This document shows, in pieces, positions 35,196 through 48,200 of a stretch of DNA of 64,000 bases; position 1 is the first letter of the stretch; each line of letters begins with the position of its first letter. The notes beneath the pieces were generated by a model. That model was given only the letters and a program-made list of their open reading frames with translations, had not been told where the DNA came from and searched no databases. Source of the stretch: Edaphochlamys debaryana (Eukaryota > Chlorophyta > Chlorophyceae > Chlamydomonadales); NCBI GenBank assembly GCA_016858145.1, contig JAEHOE010000043.1, positions 186,001 through 250,000 of the forward strand, written 5' to 3'. Both the position numbers and the translations under genes were made by a program.

Positions 35196-36094
35196 AGTGC
35201 TTGGCGACCTCGTTCGATGGGCGCGTCGGATGTCCAAGGCTGTCCACAGCGAAGTCAAGCTGCAGTATGGCCGTTGTGCTAAGTATTTGACGATGGCGAT
35301 CCGAGGACGCTGCATCGACGTCGCTGCTCGCGAGCATGTTCAAATTCCCCACCACGAATCCGAATTCGGATTCTCTCTCGAACGCGCAGCTTTGCTTCGA
35401 CGTCCTCTCAATCATCATGCTGTGAGATGGTGTTTAGTGCGTACGCTGCGGCAGAGACGGGAAGTGCTGGGGGCAGTCCATGCCAGATGTCAGGCCCCTG
35501 AAGGTGCAGTCCCTCGAGGGCTGCACATCGCTTGTGCGCGCCATAGTTACGCTTGAGCATAAGATGCTGGTGTGCGGCTCTGCCCCATGATGATGACGGG
35601 TGAGCGGCGAAGCTCTTCAGCTGAACATGCATGTCGACGACAGGCTGGAGGGCGATGGGCACCCGCATTCCAAGCTCATACAATAGCAAGCAGCAGTCTG
35701 TATCTTAAGGATTGCGGTCTACTGCAATGGGTTGAACCAGGTAGGGCCCCCCGCGAACCGCCACCGCGGAAGCGCAGACGGCGACCGCTTACCTTCGACG
35801 ACTCGCAAGCGGAGCGTCGGAACATCAAGGACACCATAAACCTGGTCCCCGCACCTGGCTGCCACATTACGCCAACTGCAAAAGACCGCCGCGGGACAAT
35901 TCTTGCCTGTCGCTGCGCCCAAGCAGGCACTCTGGATGAACGAGCCCCACTATGCAGCTATGTCCTCGTTTACCAAGGGACCTGTATAGTTTTGCTGATA
36001 GAGAGGCAATCGCCTCGGCAAAGCGGGCTAGCGGGATCATAAGAAAGGCAGGCGACAACGCCCCTACAGCACCCTTCCCGCTGTGTCGCAAGCG
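35196..36094. promoter_or_regulatory. Divergent promoter region (SANT gene / giant glycoprotein gene)
   Basis: About 0.9 kb between two head-to-head starts, so the promoters and 5' UTRs of both genes must lie here. GC content is visibly lower than in the flanking exons. I could not assign a TATA box or operator-like motif. Confidence 0.45.
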
Positions 36095-36242
36095 ATGACA
36101 GCATCGCTATGCAAATGGCGACAGTCGCCCACTCTGAAGGGGACACGGGCGTTCTTATGGGTGGTCGTGCACATCATCGCCGCCCGAGGTGTCGCGAGCT
36201 CGTACGGACCCTGGTCTTCAGCTGGGGACTTGAACGAGCAGC
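36095..36242 (+). other. Exon 1: signal peptide of the giant glycoprotein
   Basis: Encodes a leader with a basic start and the hydrophobic core [19 protein letters not shown], then a polar mature start ([13 protein letters not shown]). It ends in a good donor (GTAAGA) in phase 1 and joins exon 2 at 36488 to give NEQ-H-KGLLQF. An in-frame GTG precedes the ATG but there is no earlier ATG, so 36095 is the start. Confidence 0.8.
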
Positions 36243-39200
36243 GTAAGAAGCGGACTGCAGGAGGCTGGGGGCTTGGGGTGCAGGTGCTGGATGGGGCTAT
36301 TGGCTCAGAACAGGGGGGCACGGCAGGCACTGTCGGATCCGATGCACTGAGGTCCAGGTCCAGTTCCCATGCGGCATTCACCTTGCCGGCTTGTGCGTAG
36401 CAGGCCGCAAGGTCGCCCGCTGTGCCGAGCGCCTGCATCCCCTGTTCGGGCGTTCCACGGTCTCAGCACCCTCCTTTTCCCTCGCAGACAAGGGCCTGCT
36501 CCAGTTCATCCTCAGCGGCGACACCTCCTTCTGGAGCCGCCCCGAGGTGGCCACGCGCATCGGCTTCGGCACCGCGCCCTGGCGCTGCATCAGCCACTGC
36601 GCCGGCCAGTACTACGCCTCCGCGGCCGAGTGCGCGCCGGACTGCGAGGACCAGGTCTACTGCGAGCCGGGAGGTGGGGGCCCTGGTGGGGGGGGGCAGA
36701 GGAGCTGAGGGCCGGGGGCCCAACACCCTGGTACCCGCTGGCGCACTCGGAGCGTGTATCCATCCCCGTCTCGTCTCGACGAGGGGAGGGTCTGACAGTG
36801 ATGGCTGCAAAGGCTAAGCCTGCTGCTCCCCCAGTCAGCCGCTTGCTGCTCACCGCCACCTTCTGCCGGCCCCTCAGGTGCCGCCCTCAACGAGCCGAAC
36901 ACGACCTGCTGCGCCCTCAGCCTGCTGGACCAGTCCTACAGCTTCTCGCACCCGCCCAGCGCCTCCACCCCTGCCTGGTGCACCACATACCCGGCCTGGT
37001 GGGCTCGCGTGCTGGCTTGGTGCAGACGGGGTAGCGGGGTAGGATCGCTGGATGGGGGCTTGGGGGGGTGCGACGCATCGCGCATTCAAGGCTAAGCACA
37101 CAGACCGCCATGTTGTCTGGCCTGCCAACAAGCACAATAAATACCATTAAACTATAAACACAACAGCGTTCAAAGGGTTGGTGCTAGACGATTTCGCTTT
37201 ATTGCTGCGAGGTTGCCGCGACGAGCAGCCTTCTGGCGTGCCGTGCTCGCGCATCGGCGGATAAATGGAGTCGCTGGAGCTTGCCGGGATGGCGACAGAG
37301 GGTCCCCCGCTCCCGTACAGGGGCACCGGGCCGCGGCCCAGCGTCTGCGACTTCAACGCCTTCGCGGCCAGGGGCGTGTCGCCGCCGGGCGGGGCCGATG
37401 ACCCCGACCTGGCTGTTGCCTGCGAGTCGCTGAGCACGCCCACGCTGCACGTCACGGGCAGCCGCTTCCGCGGGGATACCACTGTGCGCGTCATGCGGGA
37501 CGGAGACGTCGTCGCCACATCTGGGGCGGTACGAAACAACGTCAAGCGCATGTGGGTGTGGGGAGGGGGCAGCCGGGACTGGCTGACGAGCCTCTGCCCC
37601 CCACTGTAAGGTCAGCGGCCCCTCTATCTGCGACCGCCTCCATCCTCCGCTGCTGCCCGTCACTTGCTGCGGGCCCCTGCCCCTCCCCTCCCCTTCGCCC
37701 GCAGCTCCCTCCGCCACACGCCCGCGTGGCACCTGCCCGACATCGACATCGTGGAGCCGCCCGAGTTCAGCATGGTGGACGAGCTGGCGTGCATGCCGCT
37801 GGAGGAGATGTGAGGGCGGGGGCGGAGGGGGGAGGAGGGGAAACTAGGGTTCCAGGAAGAGCGCTGGCAGCAGAAGTGCCTCGAATCGGGCGTCCAGCCA
37901 TGCCCGTTCTGGCCCGTCACCCCACCCACAATGTGGGTTCGCCGGGGATTCACCGACAACGTCCGCGCCTCTACCGTGCCCCGCCCAGCTGTATGCGGGA
38001 CATCTGATCGCCCCAGCCCCATCCCCCCATCCCCCTCTGACCCAACGTCTGACCGCCCGCGCCCAGCCAAGCTTTGCTGCAATTCTCTTCTTCATTATTG
38101 GTCACCCCCCCCCCCCCCCCACGTTCCGCTGCCGGTGTGCAGATACCTGGAGGACATCTACCTCACGCCCGAGCACGCCCAGCTCAAGGTGTCCCCCGAC
38201 ATGACGGGGCGGAACGGAACCACGTTTGACTTGTGAGGCGGGAGCCGAGGCAGCAGAGGGGACCAGACTGGACAGCCGGGGGGCCATGGGGAGCGTCCGA
38301 GGAGGGGGTATCGCTGACGTGAGGCCTGCGCCCCGGCTTTAGACCGCGCCCGGGTGCTCGTCTGGCGGCCTCACCGTTCTCTTGGCTGCCCCCCCTGCTC
38401 CCCGCACGCAGCTTCGACCCCAACACCTGGCCCGACCTGATGCGGTCCCTCAATGGCACAGCCAAGTCCTGGTTCATGTTGATGGCGGGTGCGGTCGTGG
38501 CGGCCGGGGGCGGGGCAGGACGGGGAGGGGCGCGGCGGGCACGGGCTCTGGCTTCTAAGTTTTCTCCCCCTCGTTCGGTGCATAATCTTTTGAGGGTGGG
38601 GGCAAGCGGGGACCTCCTCAGGAGCCTCCGTCGCAAGCCCGCATATGCCGCAACACCCTGCTGACCCGCCCCGCCCCTCTGTATCCCCCGCCTCAGCCAA
38701 CCTTGGAGTGGTCCGAGCGACTATTACTCAGTCCGTTGGCAGCCTCAACCCCCAGCTCGCCTCCCGCTCGCATGCGCAAAGCGTCTGCGCCTTCTCCCCG
38801 ATGACGGAGCTCAACGCCATGCGGTGGGGAGGGGGGTGGTGGGTGAAGTCCCGGCAGCGTAGTACGCAGACAGCAAGGCCGCTAGCGCGCGCTACCCAGA
38901 ACGGCATTCACACGCGGTGCTGGCGCTATGCGGTGGTGAGGGGAGCAGTTTGGAAGCTTTTTTGGAGGTAGCGGGGCCTTCTTGAGACCTCCCACCCGCC
39001 GGCACCCCACCCGCCCACCCCGCTGCTCCCCACCCCCACCCCACCCCCCTGCAGGTGGACGGCCAAGGCCCGCCTGGAATGGAGCCCTGGCCTCAAGGCG
39101 GCTCTGAACTGGATCCGGTACGGCAACCAGACCGTGAGTGTCACCCAGCTTCCCGGTTATCAGAGTCCGGACAGCATCCAGGGCTGGCACTACCCCGTGT

Positions 39201-42200
39201 ACGACCCCACGGCCGGCCGCAAGCTGCTGGCCGACACGCTGCAGCGCATCACCGTCAAGCGCACGCGGGACGGCCGCCACCCCTCGCCCTGGGCCTCCAA
39301 GCCCCTCATCACGGGCCAGCTGCCCGCGGACTGGGCCCAGTTCGCCAAACTGGAGTACATGTGAGCGCTTGGGCCGCAGGGGCGGGGCTGCTTGGCCCTG
39401 GACCAGGGGGGCTGGGGATGCGTCAGAGCTCGGGCCCAGCACCCCGGCATGTCGGCCTTTCTGCTTGATCTGACCGGTGGTCAGTGCCTTCCCAGTTCCC
39501 CGGCTGTGCCGGCTCTTCATGCCCCTACCCCCCGTCCTGTCTTCTCTCCCCACCGCTTCCTGCTCCCCCCCAGCGACCTGAGCGACGAGATGGAGACGGG
39601 CCAGATCGAGGGCCCCATCCCCTCCACGTGGCTCATGATGACCACGCTCAAGACCATGTGAGGGTGGTGGTGGTAGTACGGGAGAAAAGGGGTGGGGAGA
39701 GGATGGGGGCGTGGACGCACGTGTGCATGGCAGGAGGGAGGGGGAAGAGAGGGGTGCACATACCGCCATGAGGCCCGGCCGGCGAGCCGCTCACCGGTCG
39801 ATACGTTTTGTCTCGCCCTCCTGACCTGCTGCTCCCCTGCCTCCCGCCCCGTGCCCCCCCAGCAACCTGACCGGCCACCACAACTTCTGCAAGGACTGGC
39901 ACAGGTGCGGCGGGGCCTGTCGCATGCGCGTTGGGACAGGAGCTGCACCCCAGCGCCAGGGGCCCAACCTGCCAGGCGCCGGGAGGGGCCCTGAGTCCCT
40001 CCCTCCGTGGATGTGCCCCCGCACTCGCATGTCGCCCATGATGCCTCCCATCAGCACACCGCCTGCGTAGGGCTCGACCCACATGCTTCCTGGCCCTTAA
40101 CCCCACGCCCTGGCCCCGCACCGCCCCCTCCCGCCACCCCAGGCTGGTCAGCTACCAGATCCAGCTCTTCTACGCCTCGGCAACAGGTGTCTTCGAGTAC
40201 CCGCGCTACTACGGCCCCATAGATCCGACTGACAAAACCAAGCAGTACAACATCTCCGTGTACGACCTCAGCGGCAACGGCTGGCAGTGGTGGGACCCCG
40301 TGACCGACACAGGCGAGTGCGGACGACCCTGGAGGCGGCGACAACATGTGCTGCGTGCGACCGGGGCAGGCCTCGCATGCGCCCGGCGCCTGGCCCGGCC
40401 TACTTGGCCACAGGGCCCACTGTACACTTTCCGCCGTGCCCCCCGCAGGCGGCTATGTCAACATCATTGCGCCGCACGGCAAGTGCTGCTGGGACCTGTG
40501 GTCGCAGCAGTTTGCTGCGCGCAACTACTCGATGCCCAACCTGGATGGCGGCTTCTCCGGCCCGGATGACTACTACGGCGCCTTCTATGACCGAATGGAC
40601 TTCTGTGAACCCACCTCCCCGCCGCCCCCACCCGAGCCCCCGCTGCCCCCCGTGAGCAGCCTGCCCCCCAGCGTGCCCACAGCGGCGCCCTTCCCACCCG
40701 ACGCGGGCACTAGCACGGCCAACGCCCCGCCCCGGCCTCCGCTCGCGCCGCCGCTGCCAGGCAACTCGCCCCTGCGCCCCGCAGCGCCGCCTCACCCTCC
40801 ACCGCCCCCGAGCTTCCCGGGAAAATGGAAGAACGCCTGGCCAAACCGGCCCCGGTTGCCACCTTCACCGCCGCCGCCCGCGCCTCCTCCAAGACCTCCG
40901 TCGCCATTGCCCCCGTCGCCACGCCCGCCGTCGCCACCGAGACCATTCCCGTCCCCGCCCAAGCCGCCCTCCCCGTCACCGAGGCCACGTCCACCTTCGC
41001 CGTCGCCTCCAAGCCCTCGGCCCTCGCCCCCCTTGCCGCCCTCTCCCCGCCCGTTGCCCCCATCACCCTTTCCCAAGCCCCCAAGCCCCGAGCCGCCATT
41101 GCCTCCAGCCCCGAGCCCGGAGCCGCCTTCTCCCTCGCCTCCCACCCCTCCGCCGCCATCCCTCTTTCCCCCAAGCCCCATGCCTCCATCGCCCAGCCCC
41201 GCCAGCCCAGTGCCGCCGTCCCCTGAGCCGCCAAGCCCTGAGCCTGCTTCTCCCACGCCTCCCAGCCCAAGCCCGCCTTCTCCTCCCCTTCCCAGCCCGG
41301 AGCCGCCATCTCCCTCGCCTCCCAGCCCTCCGCCGCCATCCCCCTTTCCCCCAAGCCCCGTGCCTCCATCTCCCAGCCCCGCCAGCCCAGTGCCGCCGTC
41401 CCCTGAGCCGCCAAGCCCCGAGCCTGCTTTCTCCCACGCCTCCCAGCCCAAGCCCGCCCTCTCCTCCCCTTCCCAGCCCGGAGCCGCCATCTCCCTCGCC
41501 TCCCAGCCCTCCGCCGCCATCCCCCTTTCCTCCAAGCCCCATGCCTCCATCGCCCAGCCCCGCCAGCCCAGTGCCGCCTTCCCCTGAGCCGCCAAGCCCC
41601 GAGCCTGCTTCTCCCACGCCTCCCAGCCCACGCCCGCCTTCTCCTCCCCTTCCCAGCCCGGAGCCGCCATCTCCCTCGCCTCCCAGCCCTCCGCCGCCAT
41701 CCCCCTTTCCTCCAAGCCCCATGCCTCCATCGCCCAGCCCCGCCAGCCCAGTGCCGCCTTCCCCTGGGCCGCCAAGCCCCGAGCCTGCTTCTCCCACGCC
41801 TCCCAGCCCAAGCCCGCCTTCTCCTCCCCTTCCCAGCCCGGAGCCGCCATCTCCCTCGCCTCCCAGCCCTCCGCCGCCATCCCCCTTTCCTCCAAGCCCC
41901 ATGCCTCCATCGCCCAGCCCCGCCAGCCCAGTGCCGCCGTCCCCTGAGCCGCCAAGCCCCGAGCCTGCTTCTCCCACGCCTCCCAGCCCAAGCCCGCCTT
42001 CTCCTCCCCTTCCCAGCCCGGAGCCGCCATCTCCCTCGCCTCCCAGCCCTCCGCCGCCATCCCCCTTTCCTCCAAGCCCCATGCCTCCATCGCCCAGCCC
42101 CGCCAGCCCAGTGCCGCCGTCCCCTGGGCCGCCAAGCCCCGAGCCTGCTTCTCCTACGCCTCCCAGCCCACGCCCGCCTTCTCCTCCCCTTCCCAGCCCG

Positions 42201-45200
42201 GAGCCGCCATCTCCCTCGCCTCCCAGCCCTCCGCCGCCATCCCCCCTTTCCCCCAAGCCCCATGCCTCCATCGCCCAGCCCCGCCAGCCCAGTGCCGCCG
42301 TCCCCTGAGCCGCCAAGCCCCGAGCCTGCTTCTCCCACGCCTCCCAGCCCACGCCCGCCTTCTCCTCCCCTTCCCAGCCCGGAGCCGCCATCTCCCTCGC
42401 CTCCCAGCCCTCCGCCGCCATCCCCCTTTCCTCCAAGCCCCATGCCTCCATCGCCCAGCCCCGCCAGCCCAGTGCCGCCGTCCCCTGAGCCGCCAAGCCC
42501 CGAGCCTGCTTCTCCCACGCCTCCCAGCCCAAGCCCGCCTTCTCCTCCCCTTCCCAGCCCGAAGCCGCCATCTCCCTCGCCTCCCAGCCCTCCGCCGCCA
42601 TCCCCCTTTCCTCCAAGCCCCATGCCTCCATTGCCCAGCCCCGCCAGCCCAGTGCCGCCGTCCCCTGGGCCGCCAAGCCCCGAGCCTGCTTCTCCCACGC
42701 CTCCCAGCCCAAGCCCGCCTTCTCCTCCCCTTCCCAGCCCGGAGCCGCCATCTCCCTCGCCTCCCAGCCCTCCGCCGCCATCCCCCTTTCCCCCAAGCCC
42801 CATGCCTCCATCGCCCAGCCCCGCCAGCCCAGTGCCGCCTTCCCCTGAGCCGCCAAGCCCCGAGCCTGCTTCTCCCACGCCTCCCAGCCCACGCCCGCCT
42901 TCTCCTCCCCTTCCCAGCCCGGAGCCGCCATCTCCCTCGCCTCCCAGCCCTCCGCCGCCATCCCCCTTTCCTCCAAGCCCCATGCCTCCATCGCCCAGCC
43001 CCGCCAGCCCAGTGCCGCCGTCCCCTGAGCCGCCAAGCCCCGAGCCTGCTTCTCCCACGCCTCCCAGCCCAAGCCCGCCTTCTCCTCCTCCCCTTCCCAG
43101 CCCGGAGCCGCCATCTCCCTCGCCTCCCAGCCCTCCGCCGCCATCCCCCTTTCCTCCAAGCCCCGTGCCTCCATCGCCCAGCCCCGCCAGCCCAGTGCCG
43201 CCGTCCCCTGGGCCGCCAAACCCCGAGCCTGCTTCTCCCACGCCTCCCAGCCCAAGCCCGCCTTCTCCTCCCCTTCTCAGCCCGGAGCCGCCATCTCCCT
43301 CGCCTCCCAGCCCTCCGCCGCCATCCCCCTTTCCTCCAAGCCCCATGCCTCCATTGCCCAGCCCCGCCAGCCCAGTGCCGCCGTCCCCTGGGCCGCCAAG
43401 CCCCGAGCCTGCTTCTCCCACGCCTCCCAGCCCACGCCCGCCTTCTCCTCCCCTTCCCAGCCCGGAGCCGCCATCTCCCTCGCCTCCCAGCCCTCCGCCG
43501 CCATCCCCCTTTCCTCCAAGCCCCATGCCTCCATCGCCCAGCCCCGCCAGCCCAGTGCCGCCTTCCCCTGAGCCGCCAAGCCCCGAGCCTGCTTCTCCCA
43601 CGCCTCCCAGCCCACGCCCGCCTTCTCCTCCCCTTCCCAGCCCGGAGCCGCCATCTCCCTCGCCTCCCAGCCCTCCGCCGCCATCCCCCTTTCCTCCAAG
43701 CCCCATGCCTCCATTGCCCAGCCCCGCCAGCCCAGTGCCGCCGTCCCCTGGGCCGCCAAGCCCCGAGCCTGCTTCTCCCACGCCTCCCAGCCCACGCCCG
43801 CCTTCTCCTCCCCTTCCCAGCCCGGAGCCGCCATCTCCCTCGCCTCCCAGCCCTCCGCCGCCATCCCCCTTTCCTCCAAGCCCCATGCCTCCATCGCCCA
43901 GCCCCGCCAGCCCAGTGCCGCCTTCCCCTGAGCCGCCAAGCCCCGAGCCTGCTTCTTCCCACGCCTCCCAGCCCACGCCCGCCTTCTCCTCCCCTTCCCA
44001 GCCCGGAGCCGCCATCTCCCTCGCCTCCCAGCCCTCCGCCGCCATCCCCCTTTCCCCCAAGCCCCATGCCTCCATCGCCCAGCCCCGCCAGCCCAGTGCC
44101 GCCGTCCCCTGAGCCGCCAAGCCCCGAGCCTGCTTCTCCCACGCCTCCCAGCCCAAGCCCGCCTTCTCCTCCCCTTCCCAGCCCGGAGCCGCCATCTCCC
44201 TCGCCTCCCAGCCCTCCGCCCGCCATCCCCCTTTCCTCCAAGCCCCATGCCTCCATCGCCCAGCCCCGCCAGCCCAGTGCCGCCTTCCCCTGAGCCGCCA
44301 AGCCCCGAGCCTGCTTCTCCCACGCCTCCCAGCCCACGCCCGCCTTCTCCTCCCCTTCCCAGCCCGGAGCCGCCATCTCCCTCGCCTCCCAGCCCTCCGC
44401 CGCCATCCCCCTTTCCCCCAAGCCCCATGCCTCCATCGCCCAGCCCCGCCAGCCCAGTGCCGCCGTCCCCTGAGCCGCCAAGCCCCGAGCCTGCTTCTCC
44501 CACGCCTCCCAGCCCAAGCCCGCCTTCTCCTCCCCTTCCCAGCCCGGAGCCGCCATCTCCCTCGCCTCCCAGCCCTCCGCCGCCATCCCCCTTTCCTCCA
44601 AGCCCCATGCCTCCATCGCCCAGCCCCGCCAGCCCAGTGCCGCCGTCCCCTGAGCCGCCAAGCCCCGAGCCTGCTTCTCCCACGCCTCCCAGCCCACGCC
44701 CGCCTTCTCCTCCCCTTCCCAGCCCGGAGCCGCCATCTCCCTCGCCTCCCAGCCCTCCGCCGCCATCCCCCTTTCCCCCAAGCCCCATGCCTCCATCGCC
44801 CAGCCCCGCCAGCCCAGTGCCGCCGTCCCCTGAGCCGCCAAGCCCCGAGCCTGCTTCTCCCACGCCTCCCAGCCCACGCCCGCCTTCTCCTCCCCTTCCC
44901 AGCCCGGAGCCGCCATCTCCCTCGCCTCCCAGCCCTCCGCCGCCATCCCCCTTTCCTCCAAGCCCCATGCCTCCATCGCCCAGCCCCGCCAGCCCAGTGC
45001 CGCCGTCCCCTGAGCCGCCAAGCCCCGAGCCTGCTTCTCCCACGCCTCCCAGCCCAAGCCCGCCTTCTCCTCCCCTTCCCAGCCCGAAGCCGCCATCTCC
45101 CTCGCCTCCCAGCCCTCCGCCGCCATCCCCCTTTCCTCCAAGCCCCATGCCTCCATTGCCCAGCCCCGCCAGCCCAGTGCCGCCGTCCCCTGGGCCGCCA

Positions 45201-48200
45201 AGCCCCGAGCCTGCTTCTCCCCACGCCTCCCAGCCCACGCCCGCCTTCTCCTCCCCTTCCCAGCCCGGAGCCGCCATCTCCCTCGCCTCCCAGCCCTCCG
45301 CCGCCATCCCCCTTTCCCCCAAGCCCCATGCCTCCATTGCCCCGCCCCGCCAGCCCAGTGCCGCCTTCCCCTGAGCCGCCAAGCCCCGAGCCTGCTTCTC
45401 CCACGCCTCCCAGCCCAAGCCCGCCTTCTCCTCCCCTTCCCAGCCCGAAGCCGCCATCTCCCTCGCCTCCCAGCCCTCCGCCGCCATCCCCCTTTCCTCC
45501 AAGCCCCATGCCTCCATTGCCCAGCCCCGCCAGCCCAGTGCCGCCGTCCCCTGGGCCGCCAAGCCCCGAGCCTGCTTCTCCCACGCCTCCCAGCCCACGC
45601 CCGCCTTCTCCTCCCCTTCCCAGCCCGGAGCCGCCATCTCCCTCGCCTCCCAGCCCTCCGCCGCCATCCCCCTTTCCCCCAAGCCCCATGCCTCCATCGC
45701 CCAGCCCCGCCAGCCCAGTGCCGCCTTCCCCTGGGCCGCCAAGCCCCGAGCCTGCTTCTCCCACGCCTCCCAGCCCACGCCCGCCTTCTCCTCCCCTTCC
45801 CAGCCCGGAGCCGCCATCTCCCTCGCCTCCCAGCCCTCCGCCGCCATCCCCCTTTCCCCCAAGCCCCATGCCTCCATCGCCCAGCCCCGCCAGCCCAGTG
45901 CCGCCTTCCCCTGAGCCGCCAAGCCCCGAGCCTGCTTCTCCCACGCCTCCCAGCCCACGCCCGCCTTCTCCTCCCCTTCCCAGCCCGGAGCCGCCATCCT
46001 CCCTCGCCTCCCAGCCCTCCGCCGCCATCCCCCTTTCCTCCAAGCCCCATGCCTCCATCGCCCAGCCCCGCCAGCCCAGTGCCGCCGTCCCCTGAGCCGC
46101 CAAGCCCCGAGCCTGCTTCTCCCACGCCTCCCAGCCCACGCCCGCCTTCTCCTCCCCTTCCCAGCCCGGAGCCGCCATCTCCCTCGCCTCCCAGCCCTCC
46201 GCCGCCATCCCCCTTTCCTCCAAGCCCCATGCCTCCATCGCCCAGCCCCGCCAGCCCAGTGCCGCCGTCCCCTGAGCCGCCAAGCCCCGAGCCTGCTTCT
46301 CCCACGCCTCCCAGCCCAAGCCCGCCTTCTCCTCCCCTTCCCAGCCCGGAGCCGCCATCTCCCTCGCCTCCCAGCCCTCCGCCGCCATCCCCCTTTCCTC
46401 CAAGCCCCGTGCCTCCATCGCCCAGCCCCGCCAGCCCAGTGCCGCCGTCCCCTGGGCCGCCAAACCCCGAGCCTGCTTCTCCCACGCCTCCCAGCCCAAG
46501 CCCGCCTTCTCCTCCCCTTCTCAGCCCGGAGCCGCCATCTCCCTCGCCTCCCAGCCCTCCGCCGCCATCCCCCTTTCCTCCAAGCCCCATGCCTCCATCG
46601 CCCAGCCCCGCCAGCCCAGTGCCGCCGTCCCCTGAGCCGCCAAGCCCCGAGCCTGCTTCTCCCACGCCTCCCAGCCCAAGCCCGCCTTCTCCTCCCCTTC
46701 CCAGCCCGAAGCCGCCATCTCCCTCGCCTCCCAGCCCTCCGCCGCCATCCCCCCTTTCCTCCAAGCCCCATGCCTCCATCTCCCAGCCCCGCCAGCCCAG
46801 TGCCGCCGTCCCCTGAGCCGCCAAGCCCCGAGCCTGCTTCTCCCACGCCTCCCAGCCCAAGCCCGCCTTCTCCTCCCCTTCCCAGCCCGGAGCCGCCATC
46901 TCCCTCGCCTCCCAGCCCTCCGCCGCCATCCCCCCTTTCCTCCAAGCCCCATGCCTCCATCGCCCAGCCCCGCCAGCCCAGTGCCGCCTTCCCCTGAGCC
47001 GCCAAGCCCCGAGCCTGCTTCTCCCACGCCTCCCAGCCCACGCCCGCCTTCTCCTCCCCTTCCCAGCCCGGAGCCGCCATCTCCCTCGCCTCCCAGCCCT
47101 CCGCCGCCATCCCCCTTTCCCCCAAGCCCCATGCCTCCATCGCCCAGCCCCGCCAGCCCAGTGCCGCCGTCCCCTGAGCCGCCAAGCCCCGAGCCTGCTT
47201 CTCCCACGCCTCCCAGCCCAAGCCCGCCTTCTCCTCCCCTTCCCAGCCCGGAGCCGCCATCTCCCTCGCCTCCCAGCCCTCCGCCGCCATCCCCCTTTCC
47301 TCCAAGCCCCATGCCTCCATCGCCCAGCCCCGCCAGCCCAGTGCCGCCGTCCCCTGAGCCGCCAAGCCCCGAGCCTGCTTCTCCCACGCCTCCCAGCCCA
47401 AGCCCGCCTTCTCCTCCCCTTCCCAGCCCGGAGCCGCCATCTCCCTCGCCTCCCAGCCCTCCGCCGCCATCCCCCTTTCCTCCAAGCCCCATGCCTCCAT
47501 CGCCCAGCCCCGCCAGCCCAGTGCCGCCGTCCCCTGAGCCGCCAAGCCCGAGCCTGCTTCTCCCACGCCTCCCAGCCCACGCCCGCCTTCTCCTCCCCTT
47601 CCCAGCCCGGAGCCGCCATCTCCCTCGCCTCCCAGCCCTCCGCCGCCATCCCCCTTTCCCCCAAGCCCCATGCCTCCATCGCCCAGCCCCGCCAGCCCAG
47701 TGCCGCCGTCCCCTGAGCCGCCAAGCCCCGAGCCTGCTTCTCCCACGCCTCCCAGCCCACGCCCGCCTTCTCCTCCCCTTCCCAGCCCGGAGCCGCCATC
47801 TCCCTCGCCTCCCAGCCCTCCGCCGCCATCCCCCTTTCCTCCAAGCCCCATGCCTCCATCGCCCAGCCCCGCCAGCCCAGTGCCGCCGTCCCCTGAGCCG
47901 CCAAGCCCCGAGCCTGCTTCTCCCACGCCTCCCAGCCCAAGCCCGCCTTCTCCTCCCCTTCCCAGCCCGAAGCCGCCATCTCCCTCGCCTCCCAGCCCTC
48001 CGCCGCCATCCCCCTTTCCTCCAAGCCCCATGCCTCCATTGCCCAGCCCCGCCAGCCCAGTGCCGCCGTCCCCTGGGCCGCCAAGCCCCGAGCCTGCTTC
48101 TCCCACGCCTCCCAGCCCACGCCCGCCTTCTCCTCCCCTTCCCAGCCCGGAGCCGCCATCTCCCTCGCCTCCCAGCCCTCCGCCGCCATCCCCCTTTCCC

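Noticed and set aside
37705..38007. Alternative frame [13 protein letters not shown] read from the acceptor at 37704
   Set aside because: The other frame ([20 protein letters not shown]) has coding character and connects in phase at both ends when the donor at 37552 is used.
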